Assembly (NCBI RefSeq): GCF_002502735.1
Contig: NZ_DAQC01000001.1
Span: 117,229-181,228, forward strand
Direction of reading: 5' to 3'
Source: Methanoregula sp. UBA64
GTDB lineage: Archaea > Halobacteriota > Methanomicrobia > Methanomicrobiales > Methanospirillaceae
Length of the DNA: 64,000 nucleotides
Shown: positions 24,700-33,652 of the stretch, in pieces
Position numbering within the stretch: position 1 is the first letter of the stretch
Layout: each line of letters opens with the position of its first letter
Notes under the pieces: model-generated
Seen by the model: the letters and a program-made list of their open reading frames with translations, nothing else
Database searches by the model: none
What the model was told of the DNA's origin: nothing
Position numbers and translations under genes: made by a program

Positions 24700-25878
24700 A
24701 TGAAGTGCGGGGCGGGTATTGAGGCACGGCAGGTTAACGAACTCTCGATTAACATCGATCCGATCCAGGCCGGCGGGAAGCTCACGGGCGATGCGATAAA
24801 AGCGATCATTGCGTACGGGGACGGATACTCGGTCTGCGACAACTGCAGGAAACCCAACCGCCTCGACTGCATTGCAAAACCGCCGATTGCGCAGTTCCAT
24901 AAAGAGGTGGCCGCGTGGCTCAACATGGACGACGCCCGGATGATGCCCGGCGCCCGGCGGGCGTTCCAGGCCGTTGCCCATACCTACGTAAAGCCCGGCG
25001 ACCCGGTCCTGCTGACCTCCCTCTCGCACTACACGGAATTTCTCGCGGTCGAAGAGGCGGGCGGGATGCCGTGCGAGATCCCGGCGGATGCAGACCATAA
25101 GATCACGCCCGAAGCGGCCGCGGCAAAGATCGACGAGGTAAAAAAGAAGTTCGGGAGAGCGCCGGTCCTTGCATTGATCGACCATGTGGATTACCAGTAC
25201 GGGAACCTGCACGATTTTTTTGGGATCGCAAAAGTTGCGCACGAATCTGACGTGCCCGTCCTCTACAACGGTGCGTACACGGTCGGGACCATGCCGGTGG
25301 ACGGGAAAGCCCTTGGCGCGGATTTCGTGGTCGGCTCGGGCCACAAGAGCATGGCGGCCCCGGCCCCGTCCGGCGTCCTTGCGGTCACGGCCGAACGCGC
25401 CAAAGAAGTGTTCCGCACAACGCAGATCGAAGGCGACGTGACAAAGCGCCGGTTCGGGGTCAAGGAACCCGAGATGATGGGCTGCACGCTCATGGGCGCA
25501 ACCCTTGTCGGCATGATGGCCTCGTTCCCGCACGTAAAAGAGCGGGTGAAGCACTTCGATGCGGAGCTTGAAAACAACCGGGTGGTGATGGAAGCCCTGC
25601 TCTCGATTACAGGAACAAAGATCCTCTCCGAGTACCCGCGCCGGCACACGCTCACCCGGGTCGATACCACCGGTTCGTTCGACACCATCGCGGAGGCCCA
25701 CAAGAACAAGGGCTACTACTTCTCGTCCGCGTTAAACGACAAGGGGATCTTCGGCCTTATCCCCGGGGCAACCCGGGTCTGGAAGTTCAACACCTACGGG
25801 ATCACCGGAAAGCAGGCCCGGTACCTTGCCGATGCGTTTGTCGCGGTGGCACAGGAGAACGGGCTTCCCGTACAGTAA
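24700..25878 (+). CDS. pscS: O-phospho-L-seryl-tRNA:Cys-tRNA synthase (SepCysS)
   Basis: A 392-residue PLP enzyme of fold type I. Conserved cysteines lie in the N-terminal part (MKCGAG; YSVCDNCRKPNRLDC), as expected for the persulfide-forming cysteines of SepCysS. The PLP lysine is K216 in GSGHKSMAAPAPSG, and the Asp of the PLP site is in LALIDHVDYQYGN. It converts Sep-tRNA(Cys) made by SepRS to Cys-tRNA(Cys) with a sulfur donor, the tRNA-dependent cysteine route of methanogens. The 59-residue gene ends directly against its start codon, so the two are translationally coupled. Confidence 0.95.
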   Translation: MKCGAGIEARQVNELSINIDPIQAGGKLTGDAIKAIIAYGDGYSVCDNCRKPNRLDCIAKPPIAQFHKEVAAWLNMDDARMMPGARRAFQAVAHTYVKPGDPVLLTSLSHYTEFLAVEEAGGMPCEIPADADHKITPEAAAAKIDEVKKKFGRAPVLALIDHVDYQYGNLHDFFGIAKVAHESDVPVLYNGAYTVGTMPVDGKALGADFVVGSGHKSMAAPAPSGVLAVTAERAKEVFRTTQIEGDVTKRRFGVKEPEMMGCTLMGATLVGMMASFPHVKERVKHFDAELENNRVVMEALLSITGTKILSEYPRRHTLTRVDTTGSFDTIAEAHKNKGYYFSSALNDKGIFGLIPGATRVWKFNTYGITGKQARYLADAFVAVAQENGLPVQ

Positions 25879-25903
25879 ACCGCATTTTCCTTTTTTTGAC
25901 CTT

Positions 25904-26033
25904 CGGCTCTGGAGAAGTCCTGAAATTTTTGTAGCGATGGAGCCACGGGTGCCCGTCACCACCTCGGGGCTCACCCCCTTGGGCTGCCTTCCCTTGGGAT
26001 CTCCCCTAGGCGCTGGGATAGGCAGGTAGGTTC
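25904..26033 (-). mobile_element. MITE-like element, truncated copy B
   Basis: The plus strand from 25904 reads CGGCTCTGGAGAAGTCCTGA, then CGATGGAGCCACGGG and CTCGGGGCTC, matching one end of copy A in reverse complement. It then jumps to CCCCCTTGGGCTGCC, which lies about 90 bases further on in copy A, so an internal segment is missing, and the far terminal repeat is not recognisable. The remainder of the gap up to the surface protein gene (26034-26291) shows no gene. Confidence 0.6.
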
Positions 26034-26291
26034 CCGGACATGGGGTATTCCGGGCCCGGAATACCCCCCGATTATCCTCCTCTATTCCCAAACACGCACT
26101 CATCGATACAAAACACGCAGGAATTCGGGCTAAACCCGGATTTTTACGATGGAAGGAAATGCAGCTAATAGCACTCTTCCTGCGGCTTCGATCATAAATA
26201 GGGGTGCTCCGGTAGGTGGGGTCAAAAAGGATGAGATTGTACAGCGTTTGTGCACATACATTTTTGCAAAATGCCAAAAAGATTATACACT

Positions 26292-26311
26292 ATGCACAAT
26301 ATATTGTGCAT
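26292..26311. promoter_or_regulatory. 20-bp palindrome before the first surface-protein gene
   Basis: ATGCACAATATATTGTGCAT is a perfect 20-bp palindrome ending 8 bases before the ATG at 26320. An almost identical site with one mismatch lies at 29797-29816, 9 bases before the start of the fourth gene in the array. Its centre contains a TATA-like AATATATT, so a bound regulator would compete with TBP. The HTH protein at 31673 is a candidate regulator by position only. Confidence 0.7.
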
Positions 26312-26319
26312 GTGGTCAT

Positions 26320-27876
26320 ATGAAACGCCAGACCCTTGTCATGGGCAGCATCATTGCTGTCCTGGTTATTGCCGTCATTATTGGTGTCGGCATGGTCAGC
26401 GGAAATTCGGTGTTCAAGCCGTTTATCTCCGTTGATCCGGTGAGCGATAAGAATACCGGCGATGTATTCACCATCACCGGAAAGACCAGTCTTCCTGAAG
26501 GTACTGAACTCCTGATAGAAGCCTACCCGGCATCGTTTAAAGATCAGACCGGGACCAGGAGCGGGGTATTTTCCGGTGCAACCGGAACCGTAACGGTCAG
26601 TCGGGGTTCCGGTATTGTCAACACATGGTCGTGGCCTCTTGATACCTCAAAACTGACTATCGGGGAATACCTTGTCAGCGTCTCGTCTGTCGCCGGGGAT
26701 CTCTCGAAAGGGGATTTCGCCAAAGGGGATCTCTCGGCTTCGGCCACCTTCACCCTCCATGCGGCATCAGCGACAGGATCGGCCGGTCCATCCGCTACGG
26801 TGAGTACAGAGGCTAAAACCGGCATCGTGATCGATCCCATCCCCGACACGACCGCAGGGACTCCCCTTACTGTGACCGGTAAGACCAGCCTGCCTGTCGG
26901 AACGAAATTTTCCGTGAAAGTCATTCCTGCATCCACAAATATCGCAGCCATCGCCCGCAATCTGCAAAACCCGGAGAGTGCGGCCAGCACAACCGTTGTC
27001 AAAGGAGACGGGATAAACAACCGCTTCTCAGCAACGCTCGACACCAAAAACCTTACACCGGATGAACATATCCTCGTGGTCTCCCCCGCGGAGGATTATG
27101 GATCCGGCGCTGGTTCCGGTGACAGCGGTTGGACCGGTACTGCGCTCTTCAACATCCTTTACGGTACCGGCAGTACGCAATCACAGGGTACAAACAGCGC
27201 AGGGTACATCGCAGTGGATCCCATTCCCGGGAAGACCACCGGCGATCTCCTCATTGTTTCCGGTACCACGGACCTTGCGGCGGGAACAAGCCTGATGGTC
27301 AGTGTCGGGAATTTCGGCAGCAATGCCGTTGTAACTGCAGGCACCGGGGGAATAAACCGGTACTCCATGCCGGTTGACACCTCCTCGTTCAAACCCGGTA
27401 CCCTGACCGTTAACGTTACCGAGATGATCGGGGACCCGGCAAAAGGGAATGATGTTCCGGGACCGGTCCATGGATTGACCACCTTTGTGCTGGGCGGATC
27501 CTTCCTGGGATCGGATACACCCGTACAGGTAACCCCGGCTGCCAGCGATTTCATTACCGTGAATAAGATCGGTGACCGGTCCATTGGCGACCAGTTCCTC
27601 ATTACCGGGACCACCAGCCTTCCGGTGGGCACCAGCCTGCTCTGGCAGGTCATGCCGGATACGGGAACCGCTCCGATAGGCGTCAACAAGACAGCGATGG
27701 GTCTTGCGGGAGGCAACATGGTCACGAAAGGCAGCGGTACGACAAACCGGGTTTCGTTTGCCGCAGACATGAACCAGATGCCTGCCGGAAAGTGGGTAGT
27801 CCTTATGGGTGTCATGAAAGATGGCGAATTCGGGGTGGAAAATCCGATCGCTACCGCGTACTTTACCCTGAGTTAG
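26320..27876 (+). CDS. Surface protein with four repeats of a beta domain (array gene 1)
   Basis: About 518 residues from ATG 26320, just after the 20-bp palindrome. An N-terminal membrane segment (TLVMGSIIAVLVIAVIIGVG) acts as signal or anchor. Four homologous domains follow, each opening with the pattern I-x-V-x-P-I-x-D-x-T-x-G-D, then ITGTTSLPxGT; the first is FISVDPVSDKNTGDVFTITG and the last FITVNKIGDRSIGDQFLITG. Thr/Ser/Gly-rich linkers such as TASVSTEAKT separate them. The pattern suggests an extracellular immunoglobulin-like or adhesion/S-layer protein. The three genes downstream carry the same domain in other copy numbers, so the array arose by duplication. Confidence 0.75.
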   Translation: MKRQTLVMGSIIAVLVIAVIIGVGMVSGNSVFKPFISVDPVSDKNTGDVFTITGKTSLPEGTELLIEAYPASFKDQTGTRSGVFSGATGTVTVSRGSGIVNTWSWPLDTSKLTIGEYLVSVSSVAGDLSKGDFAKGDLSASATFTLHAASATGSAGPSATVSTEAKTGIVIDPIPDTTAGTPLTVTGKTSLPVGTKFSVKVIPASTNIAAIARNLQNPESAASTTVVKGDGINNRFSATLDTKNLTPDEHILVVSPAEDYGSGAGSGDSGWTGTALFNILYGTGSTQSQGTNSAGYIAVDPIPGKTTGDLLIVSGTTDLAAGTSLMVSVGNFGSNAVVTAGTGGINRYSMPVDTSSFKPGTLTVNVTEMIGDPAKGNDVPGPVHGLTTFVLGGSFLGSDTPVQVTPAASDFITVNKIGDRSIGDQFLITGTTSLPVGTSLLWQVMPDTGTAPIGVNKTAMGLAGGNMVTKGSGTTNRVSFAADMNQMPAGKWVVLMGVMKDGEFGVENPIATAYFTLS

Positions 27877-28071
27877 GCCGGGTATGCACGCCACAAGAAG
27901 ACACCCCTCCCATTTTTCCCGGAGACTGGCCCGCGGAAACAGGTCAGCACCCCAGGGTAAAAGCAGATCTACGCCGGCGATCCTGTCTGCCATACTCTCT
28001 AAAAAGATTCGCCGTATACTCTCGTGTGTGTTGAGAGGAGAATAACACACAAAATCCATTCAGGAGACTTC

Positions 28072-28656
28072 ATGAAACTTCAGCAGAACTCCAAAATCAG
28101 GGTTGCAAGCCTCATTTTGATCGTCGCTTTCGCGACCATACTTATCGCCGGGTGTACAGATTCCGCATCCGCCAGGCAGAGCCAAACGGCTTCCACGAAC
28201 AGTCCGCAGAACGGACAGGCGGCCGCGAGTACGACAATTCCTGCAAAGGCTACCGTACTACCGGCATCGCCCAAAACTACACAGCCTGCACTCACGCAGC
28301 CCCCTTCCGCAAAAACACTCTCGTTTGACCCCCTCGGTAACAAGAAGACCGGGGACAAATTTACCATAACGGGTACTACTGCACTTCCTGCAGGTACGAA
28401 TCTGTTCTGGGAAATTATTCCGGATCCGGGAACGCCGCCAACCGGTGTCAACATAAACGCCCCGGTAGGTGTCATGGGAAACAGTTATGTGCTCAAGGGA
28501 AATGCCGCGGCAAACCGGGTATCTCTGGACGCTGACATGAACAACATGAAACCGGGGAAGTACGTTGTCATCGTGGCCTCCTTAAAAGGCGATCCCATGA
28601 CCACCGATCCCTCCACCGGGACCCTTGCAGGGTATACGTACTTCACGCTGGTGTAG
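28072..28656 (+). CDS. Lipoprotein with one copy of the beta domain (array gene 2)
   Basis: About 194 residues from ATG 28072 (CAGGAGA 5 bases upstream). A lipobox follows the N-terminal helix (FATILIAGCTDS), so the mature protein is lipid-anchored. A Ser/Thr/Pro stalk of about 55 residues leads to one domain starting LSFDPLGNKKTGDKFTITGT. That domain is close to the last domain of the preceding gene (shared phrases NLFWEIIPDPGTPPTGVN and SLLWQVMPDTGTAPIGVN), so it is a recent duplicate of it. Confidence 0.75.
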   Translation: MKLQQNSKIRVASLILIVAFATILIAGCTDSASARQSQTASTNSPQNGQAAASTTIPAKATVLPASPKTTQPALTQPPSAKTLSFDPLGNKKTGDKFTITGTTALPAGTNLFWEIIPDPGTPPTGVNINAPVGVMGNSYVLKGNAAANRVSLDADMNNMKPGKYVVIVASLKGDPMTTDPSTGTLAGYTYFTLV

Positions 28657-28850
28657 GCACCATGCATGCCATAAGGGGACACCCTTCAATTTTTTCCCGC
28701 AAAAAGGAGACCCGGGGAAAGATCAGCGCAACGACAAAGAACAGGATCAATGCCTGTCTTCTCGTCAGCGCTCACTAAGGTAAAGATTTGCCGATTTCTC
28801 TCATCTCTTGAAAAGATGAAAGTACCCTCAACCCTCTTTCAGAAAAGATC

Positions 28851-29747
28851 ATGAAACCGCAACAGAATCCCGGTATCGGGTGTATCAGTTTGATCCTGCT
28901 CCTTGCCATTGCAGGCGTACTTATCGCAGGCTGTACGGATTCCTCGTCTCCCGGGCAGAACGGACAGGTATCTGTACCTCCCACAGTCACCCCGATAAGC
29001 GGAAAAACCAAGGGTCCGCTCACCACCGTCCCGGCATCCCCTACGCAGGATCGGTCCGGTCCATTCATTGCCATCAACCCTGTCGGTGAAAAAAAGATCG
29101 GGGATGTCCTTGTAATCTCCGGGACAACTAGCCTGCCGGAGAAGACCCCGGTATATCTCAGTTGGACGGTGAATTCCGGTGGGAAAAAGAGCATATCCAA
29201 CAAGCCGGTCCTCCCCGGTGTGAACGGGACCGGCCATTTCAGGTTCGTATTCGATACAACCGGGTTTAAGCCCGGGATCTATACTACGACCGTTACAACC
29301 GGGAAAAACGGGATATCTGGATCCGTACAGTTCTCCCTTACCGGGACATACCTTGGTACCGATACCCCCGTCTATTACTCCGGAGCAACCGCCGGATCTT
29401 CCGGTGCACCGGCCATCACCCTCCGGCCCATCGGCGATCATGCGCAGGGGGATGTCATCCAAATAACGGGCACCACAACCCTTCGCGAAGGAACACTCAT
29501 CATCTATGAGATCTATCCGGACTATTTCGAAAATGCGGTGAAACGGTCCGCCTCTTCAGCCGCCACGCCATCAGGGATAAGCGGGGATACTCTTGTCATT
29601 AAGGGGACGGGAAACACCAACACGTGGTCCTGTGCCATAGATACCGAAGGCTATGAAAAGACGCAGTACATCGTCAATGTCTCGACGATGAACGAGAACG
29701 GCCAGAAATCCGGGATCTTTGGTTCGGCGCATTTTACCCTAACGTAA
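28851..29747 (+). CDS. Lipoprotein with two copies of the beta domain (array gene 3)
   Basis: A 298-residue lipoprotein (GVLIAGCTDSSSPGQNG). The leader resembles that of the preceding gene (MKPQQNPGIGCIS against MKLQQNSKIRVAS). Two domains follow, opening FIAINPVGEKKIGDVLVISG and AITLRPIGDHAQGDVIQITG. The spacer before this gene resembles the spacer before gene 2 (both contain ACACCC and TTTTTCCCG shortly after the previous stop), showing that whole gene-plus-spacer units were duplicated. Role presumably at the cell surface. Confidence 0.75.
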   Translation: MKPQQNPGIGCISLILLLAIAGVLIAGCTDSSSPGQNGQVSVPPTVTPISGKTKGPLTTVPASPTQDRSGPFIAINPVGEKKIGDVLVISGTTSLPEKTPVYLSWTVNSGGKKSISNKPVLPGVNGTGHFRFVFDTTGFKPGIYTTTVTTGKNGISGSVQFSLTGTYLGTDTPVYYSGATAGSSGAPAITLRPIGDHAQGDVIQITGTTTLREGTLIIYEIYPDYFENAVKRSASSAATPSGISGDTLVIKGTGNTNTWSCAIDTEGYEKTQYIVNVSTMNENGQKSGIFGSAHFTLT

Positions 29748-29796
29748 GGGACGGGAAAAAGGCAGGGGAGTAAAAAAGCCAAAAAAATTTATCAGG

Positions 29797-29816
29797 ATGC
29801 ACAATATATTTTGCAT
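29797..29816. promoter_or_regulatory. Second copy of the 20-bp palindrome
   Basis: ATGCACAATATATTTTGCAT differs from the perfect palindrome at 26292-26311 by one base and lies 9 bases before the ATG at 29826. The following bases (GTGG) are also the same as at the first site, pointing to common regulation of array genes 1 and 4. Confidence 0.7.
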
Positions 29817-29825
29817 GTGGCCCCT

Positions 29826-31088
29826 ATGAAAAAGAAATATTTCACGTACGCCGGAATCGTCGCCGCACTGATCCTCCTTGGTATGTTCGTTTCCATCTGC
29901 CTGAGCACCTATCCCTTCCCGTTCCTGCCGCCATCTGCCACCATAGATCCTGTTACCAATACAAGCGTGGACGAAAACAACATGCTGATCCTGACCGGGA
30001 CCACCACCCTCTCCTGGTATGCCAATATGTCTGTCACGCTCTCATCATGCCCCTTGCCGGGCAACTGCACCGGCGGGACATCATCATGGGACGAGGCCAC
30101 GATCATACCGGTGGCGGACGGGGGGCGGAACCGCTGGAGGAGCGAATTCGACCTCTCCAGCCACACCCCGGCAGACTACCAGATCACTGTTGCCACATAT
30201 TCGTCTGGCAGTAATTATTCCCTGATACAGGGTGCGCCCATTGCAACCGGGCGTTTCACCCTCGGGGATGACAATGCCGGCCCGGAAGCAATCCATAAAC
30301 GAAGTCCTGTCGTGCAGCCCTATATCAGGACTAATCCTTTAATGCAGGCAGGAAACACCCTCATAATTACCGGAATTACCAGCCTTGCACCGGCCACCCC
30401 GATTGCCTGGGACCTGCATACCGTGACAAACATAACCGCCGCAAGTCCCGGGGAATCACAGGGAACCACTGTTGTCATTGAAGGAACAGAGGGAGTAAAC
30501 CGGTGGTCCATAGCAATCAACAACGGTACGCCGGGACCGGGGCAGTACCAGATCGTCATCAGCGGGAATCCGGCAGCGGATGCTTCACCGACGGGCGCTG
30601 TTTCCACGAGCCTGAACTTCGCTGTTCCCCTGAACACGGGCATATCAGGGAACACAACCGGAAAACCGCCGGGTTCTCTGCACTACATTGCAATCGACAC
30701 GCTTCCCGACCTTCATGCAGACGGTGTCTATGTTATTACCGGGACCACCAGTCTTCCTGCTGGGCAGGGACTTATGATGAATGTCTATCCCGCTGCCTTT
30801 GAAAACGGCTCGTATAATTTCTCCGTTAACGCACGGGACACCGGCCCGAACGCAACCTTTTCGGAAACCGAGGTCGGAGTATTCTCGGGGGCCTCGGGAG
30901 GGACCCTGGTTGTAAACGGGACCGGCGGGGAAAACCTCTGGTCGTTTGACCTTGCGACCTACAAGTTCGCACCCGGGGTATACCTGATAAATGTCAGCAA
31001 CGATGATTTCGACACAACGACCATGACCAGAAAGTACGGCGATCTCTTTAGTGCAAGGGCGGTCCCCGTTTACGGGAATTCATCATGA
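29826..31088 (+). CDS. Surface protein with three beta domains (array gene 4)
   Basis: About 420 residues. An N-terminal membrane segment (YAGIVAALILLGMFVSICLS) is followed by three diverged domains opening ATIDPVTNTSVDENNMLILT, YIRTNPLMQAGNTLIITGIT and YIAIDTLPDLHADGVYVITG. The Asn-x-Ser/Thr density (for example NGTPG, NVSND) suggests N-glycosylation of an outer-surface protein. It starts behind the second copy of the palindrome. Its stop overlaps the start of the DUF2178-like gene by four bases, so that gene and the HTH gene are probably co-transcribed with it. Confidence 0.75.
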   Translation: MKKKYFTYAGIVAALILLGMFVSICLSTYPFPFLPPSATIDPVTNTSVDENNMLILTGTTTLSWYANMSVTLSSCPLPGNCTGGTSSWDEATIIPVADGGRNRWRSEFDLSSHTPADYQITVATYSSGSNYSLIQGAPIATGRFTLGDDNAGPEAIHKRSPVVQPYIRTNPLMQAGNTLIITGITSLAPATPIAWDLHTVTNITAASPGESQGTTVVIEGTEGVNRWSIAINNGTPGPGQYQIVISGNPAADASPTGAVSTSLNFAVPLNTGISGNTTGKPPGSLHYIAIDTLPDLHADGVYVITGTTSLPAGQGLMMNVYPAAFENGSYNFSVNARDTGPNATFSETEVGVFSGASGGTLVVNGTGGENLWSFDLATYKFAPGVYLINVSNDDFDTTTMTRKYGDLFSARAVPVYGNSS

Positions 31089-31663
31089 AGCGCTTCACGT
31101 ACCTTGCTTGCTCCCTCGCCGTCTCCATCCTCGTGGCGGCAATGATCGGGTGGTCGATAGCCGCCGGGAATTTCCTTGTCCCGGTCATCGCTATACCGCT
31201 CGGGGTTATTGTCATTGTTGCCTGCCGGCGGAACGTGCAAGAGGCGATGGGCGACGAGCGGATGAACAAGGTCCGCTCGGTTGCCGCACTCCGGACCCTT
31301 GAAATAATTGTTATTGCAGGGGCCATTGCCGCCGTCATTCTCTCTTCGTTTGTTTTCAGCAGTACGCTCAGTCCGAAAATAACGGGGAGCGTCTTTACCA
31401 ACGATAACGGGACCACCTCCCTTGTGATGCACCTGTATAAACCCGGGAGTCCGGAAACACCCGAAAACATGATCCGTACCATCACCATTAAGGACATCAA
31501 TTCCATGAACGAGGTTGACGCAATGGAGTACAGCCAGTTCAGGAATATGGCATTCCAGGAAAATGAAGAGAAGGGCCTGGTTGGAATGACTATCGGTTGT
31601 GTGCTGGCCGCCCTGCTCGTTACATACGGTGCGTTTTATCTGTATTATAACAAAAAGTACTGA
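31085..31663 (+). CDS. DUF2178-like membrane protein
   Basis: A 192-residue protein with two N-terminal helices (residues 5-50), a conserved cytoplasmic segment DERMNKVRSVAAL, a third helix, an extracellular loop and a C-terminal helix pair ending YLYYNKKY. This layout matches the DUF2178 family, often encoded beside a small Xre-type HTH gene, as here. It overlaps the preceding surface protein gene by ATGA and is followed 9 bases later by the HTH gene. A membrane sensor for that regulator is a guess from this pairing. Confidence 0.7.
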   Translation: MKRFTYLACSLAVSILVAAMIGWSIAAGNFLVPVIAIPLGVIVIVACRRNVQEAMGDERMNKVRSVAALRTLEIIVIAGAIAAVILSSFVFSSTLSPKITGSVFTNDNGTTSLVMHLYKPGSPETPENMIRTITIKDINSMNEVDAMEYSQFRNMAFQENEEKGLVGMTIGCVLAALLVTYGAFYLYYNKKY

Positions 31664-31672
31664 ACTTCAGAT

Positions 31673-31906
31673 ATGAAAAACCGGATCAAAGTACTCCGCG
31701 CAGAGCGGGACATGACGCAGGAGCAGCTCGCCGAGCTTGTCGGAGTGACCCGGAATACGATCATCTCCATGGAGAAAGGGAAGTACTGCCCTTCGATAAA
31801 GCTAGGGTTCCGTATCGCACATGTCTTCGGTGTTGGGATAACCGATGTTTTCACCTATGAAGAAGACAAGGACGGGCCATCCGCAGACCGTGATGAAGAG
31901 GATTAA
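31673..31906 (+). CDS. Xre-family small HTH regulator
   Basis: A 77-residue protein. Residues 1-62 are an HTH_3 domain (RIKVLRAERDMTQEQLAELV, VTRNTIISMEKGKYCPSIKL) of the YgzD type, followed by an acidic tail (YEEDKDGPSADRDEED). Such proteins are commonly linked to DUF2178 membrane proteins. It ends the surface-protein array and could read the 20-bp palindromes at 26292 and 29797; no binding evidence exists. Confidence 0.88.
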   Translation: MKNRIKVLRAERDMTQEQLAELVGVTRNTIISMEKGKYCPSIKLGFRIAHVFGVGITDVFTYEEDKDGPSADRDEED

Positions 31907-32150
31907 TCCGACCTAACCGGGACAGGATTGTCTGATTGAAAGAAAAGGTATCTTTACCTTTAAAAAAAACCGGGGGCCGTTATTGAACATTTGTAAAATA
32001 TGTTCGTAAAGACCAGACAGGAGATCGGAAATGATTTGTTTTGTTTTTAGTACTTTCAACACCACTGCTTTTATCACAAGGCACGGGAAAAGGTGAACAT
32101 AAATCATGCCGGCCCCAGCACAAAGGCGCCGGCCGCGGGGGAAATGTGCC

Positions 32151-33638
32151 ATGCTCAAAAATGTCATCAGCCCGAAGAACCGGATCGACACAAAGACCTT
32201 TGAGAAGAAGATCGCCCCGTTAAAGGAGCGTCTCGGGATCCTCCAGCGCTCCCTGCACGACGCGGGGATCCCGGTCGTTGTCGTGATGGAGGGCTGGGAT
32301 GCGGCCGGGATCACCCGGTCCACGAAGATGGTAATAGACTCGCTCGACCCCCGGGGATTCACCCTCCACACCATCGAGCAGCCTACCGACAACGAACGGG
32401 TCCGGCCGTTCCTGTGGCGGTTCTGGGTACGGACCCCGCAGAAAGGGAGGATCGCAATCTTTGCACGGAGCTGGTACAGCAGGGCGATCTCTGCCGAGAT
32501 GCAGAAAGCGAGCTGGACAAAATCGCTCAAAGGAAGGACCATTGCCATCAACAACTTCGAACGCCAGCTCTCCGATGACGGCGCCGTGATCGTCAAGTTC
32601 TTTTTGCACATTGAAAAAGAGGAGCAGAAACGGCGGTTCATCGCCCGCGAGCACGACCCCTTAAAAGCATGGCTCGTGACCCCGGCGCTCTGGGAGATCC
32701 ACAAGAGCTACGAGCTCTCGCTTCCCGTGATCGACCATTTCCTGGAAAAGACCGATACAAAATCCGCCCCCTGGCACGTGCTCGATGCAACAGACGAGAA
32801 CTTTGCCGTGCTTAAGATCTACACGGCCCTTGAGGCTGCGCTCGAAAAGGCCCTTTTGGTAAAATCGGGAGAAAAACCGGCAAAACTTCCCGACCCGCTC
32901 CTCCCGGAGAAACGGCCGGTGAAACGCAGTGCCGGGAATTATAAAGACGGGAAGAGCTGCACCCGCGAGGAATGCCAGCCGGCCCTCGATGCCCTCCAGG
33001 AAGAGATGATCCGGGTCCAGGGTCTCCTTTTCAAGCGCAAAATCCCGCTCATCATCGTGTACGAGGGCTGGGATGCGGCAGGAAAAGGTGGCAACATCAC
33101 CCGGCTTGCCCGGTACATGAACCCGCGCGGGTACGATGTGATCCCCACGTCCGCGCCCGGTGCAACGGAAAAGAGCCACCACTATCTCTGGCGCTTTGTA
33201 CGGAATTTCCCGCAGGCCGGCCATATCGCGATCTTCGACCGGAGCTGGTACGGCCGGGTGCTCGTGGAACGCGTGGAGAACTTCTGCACGAAGAACGAAT
33301 GGCAGCGGGCCTACCGCGAGATAAACGAGATGGAGGCGGACTATGTCTATTCGAGCGGCGGGGGGATCATCAAGTTCTGGCTGGAGATCACAAAAGACGA
33401 GCAGCTCCGGCGCTTCGAGCAGCGGGAGGACGATCCCTTAAAGCAGTGGAAGATAACCGACGAGGACTGGCGCAACCGGGAGAAGTGGGACCTGTACGAC
33501 AAGGCAGTCGACGAGATGCTCGCCCGGACCAGCACGAAGATTGCCCCCTGGACGGTGATCGGCTCGGAAGACAAGTGGCCGGCCCGGATCCGTACCATCG
33601 AGAAGGTCACATCGTACTGCCGGGACCTGCTGGAATAA
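32151..33638 (+). CDS. Two-domain polyphosphate kinase 2 (polyphosphate:AMP phosphotransferase)
   Basis: About 495 residues with two PPK2 domains in tandem. The C-terminal domain (about 265-490) has a full P-loop EGWDAAGKGGNITRL, the lid arginines and IAIFDRSWYGRVLVERVENF. The N-terminal domain (about 15-235) keeps EGWDAAG but continues ITRSTK, lacking the Walker A lysine, so it is probably structural. This layout is that of class II PPK2 enzymes that phosphorylate AMP to ADP with polyphosphate. An earlier ATG at 32106 with AGGTGA upstream would add 15 Arg-rich residues; I chose the start that fits the family. The gap 31907-32105 holds only short inverted repeats. Confidence 0.9.
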   Translation: MLKNVISPKNRIDTKTFEKKIAPLKERLGILQRSLHDAGIPVVVVMEGWDAAGITRSTKMVIDSLDPRGFTLHTIEQPTDNERVRPFLWRFWVRTPQKGRIAIFARSWYSRAISAEMQKASWTKSLKGRTIAINNFERQLSDDGAVIVKFFLHIEKEEQKRRFIAREHDPLKAWLVTPALWEIHKSYELSLPVIDHFLEKTDTKSAPWHVLDATDENFAVLKIYTALEAALEKALLVKSGEKPAKLPDPLLPEKRPVKRSAGNYKDGKSCTREECQPALDALQEEMIRVQGLLFKRKIPLIIVYEGWDAAGKGGNITRLARYMNPRGYDVIPTSAPGATEKSHHYLWRFVRNFPQAGHIAIFDRSWYGRVLVERVENFCTKNEWQRAYREINEMEADYVYSSGGGIIKFWLEITKDEQLRRFEQREDDPLKQWKITDEDWRNREKWDLYDKAVDEMLARTSTKIAPWTVIGSEDKWPARIRTIEKVTSYCRDLLE

Positions 33639-33652
33639 TTTTTTTATTCTTT

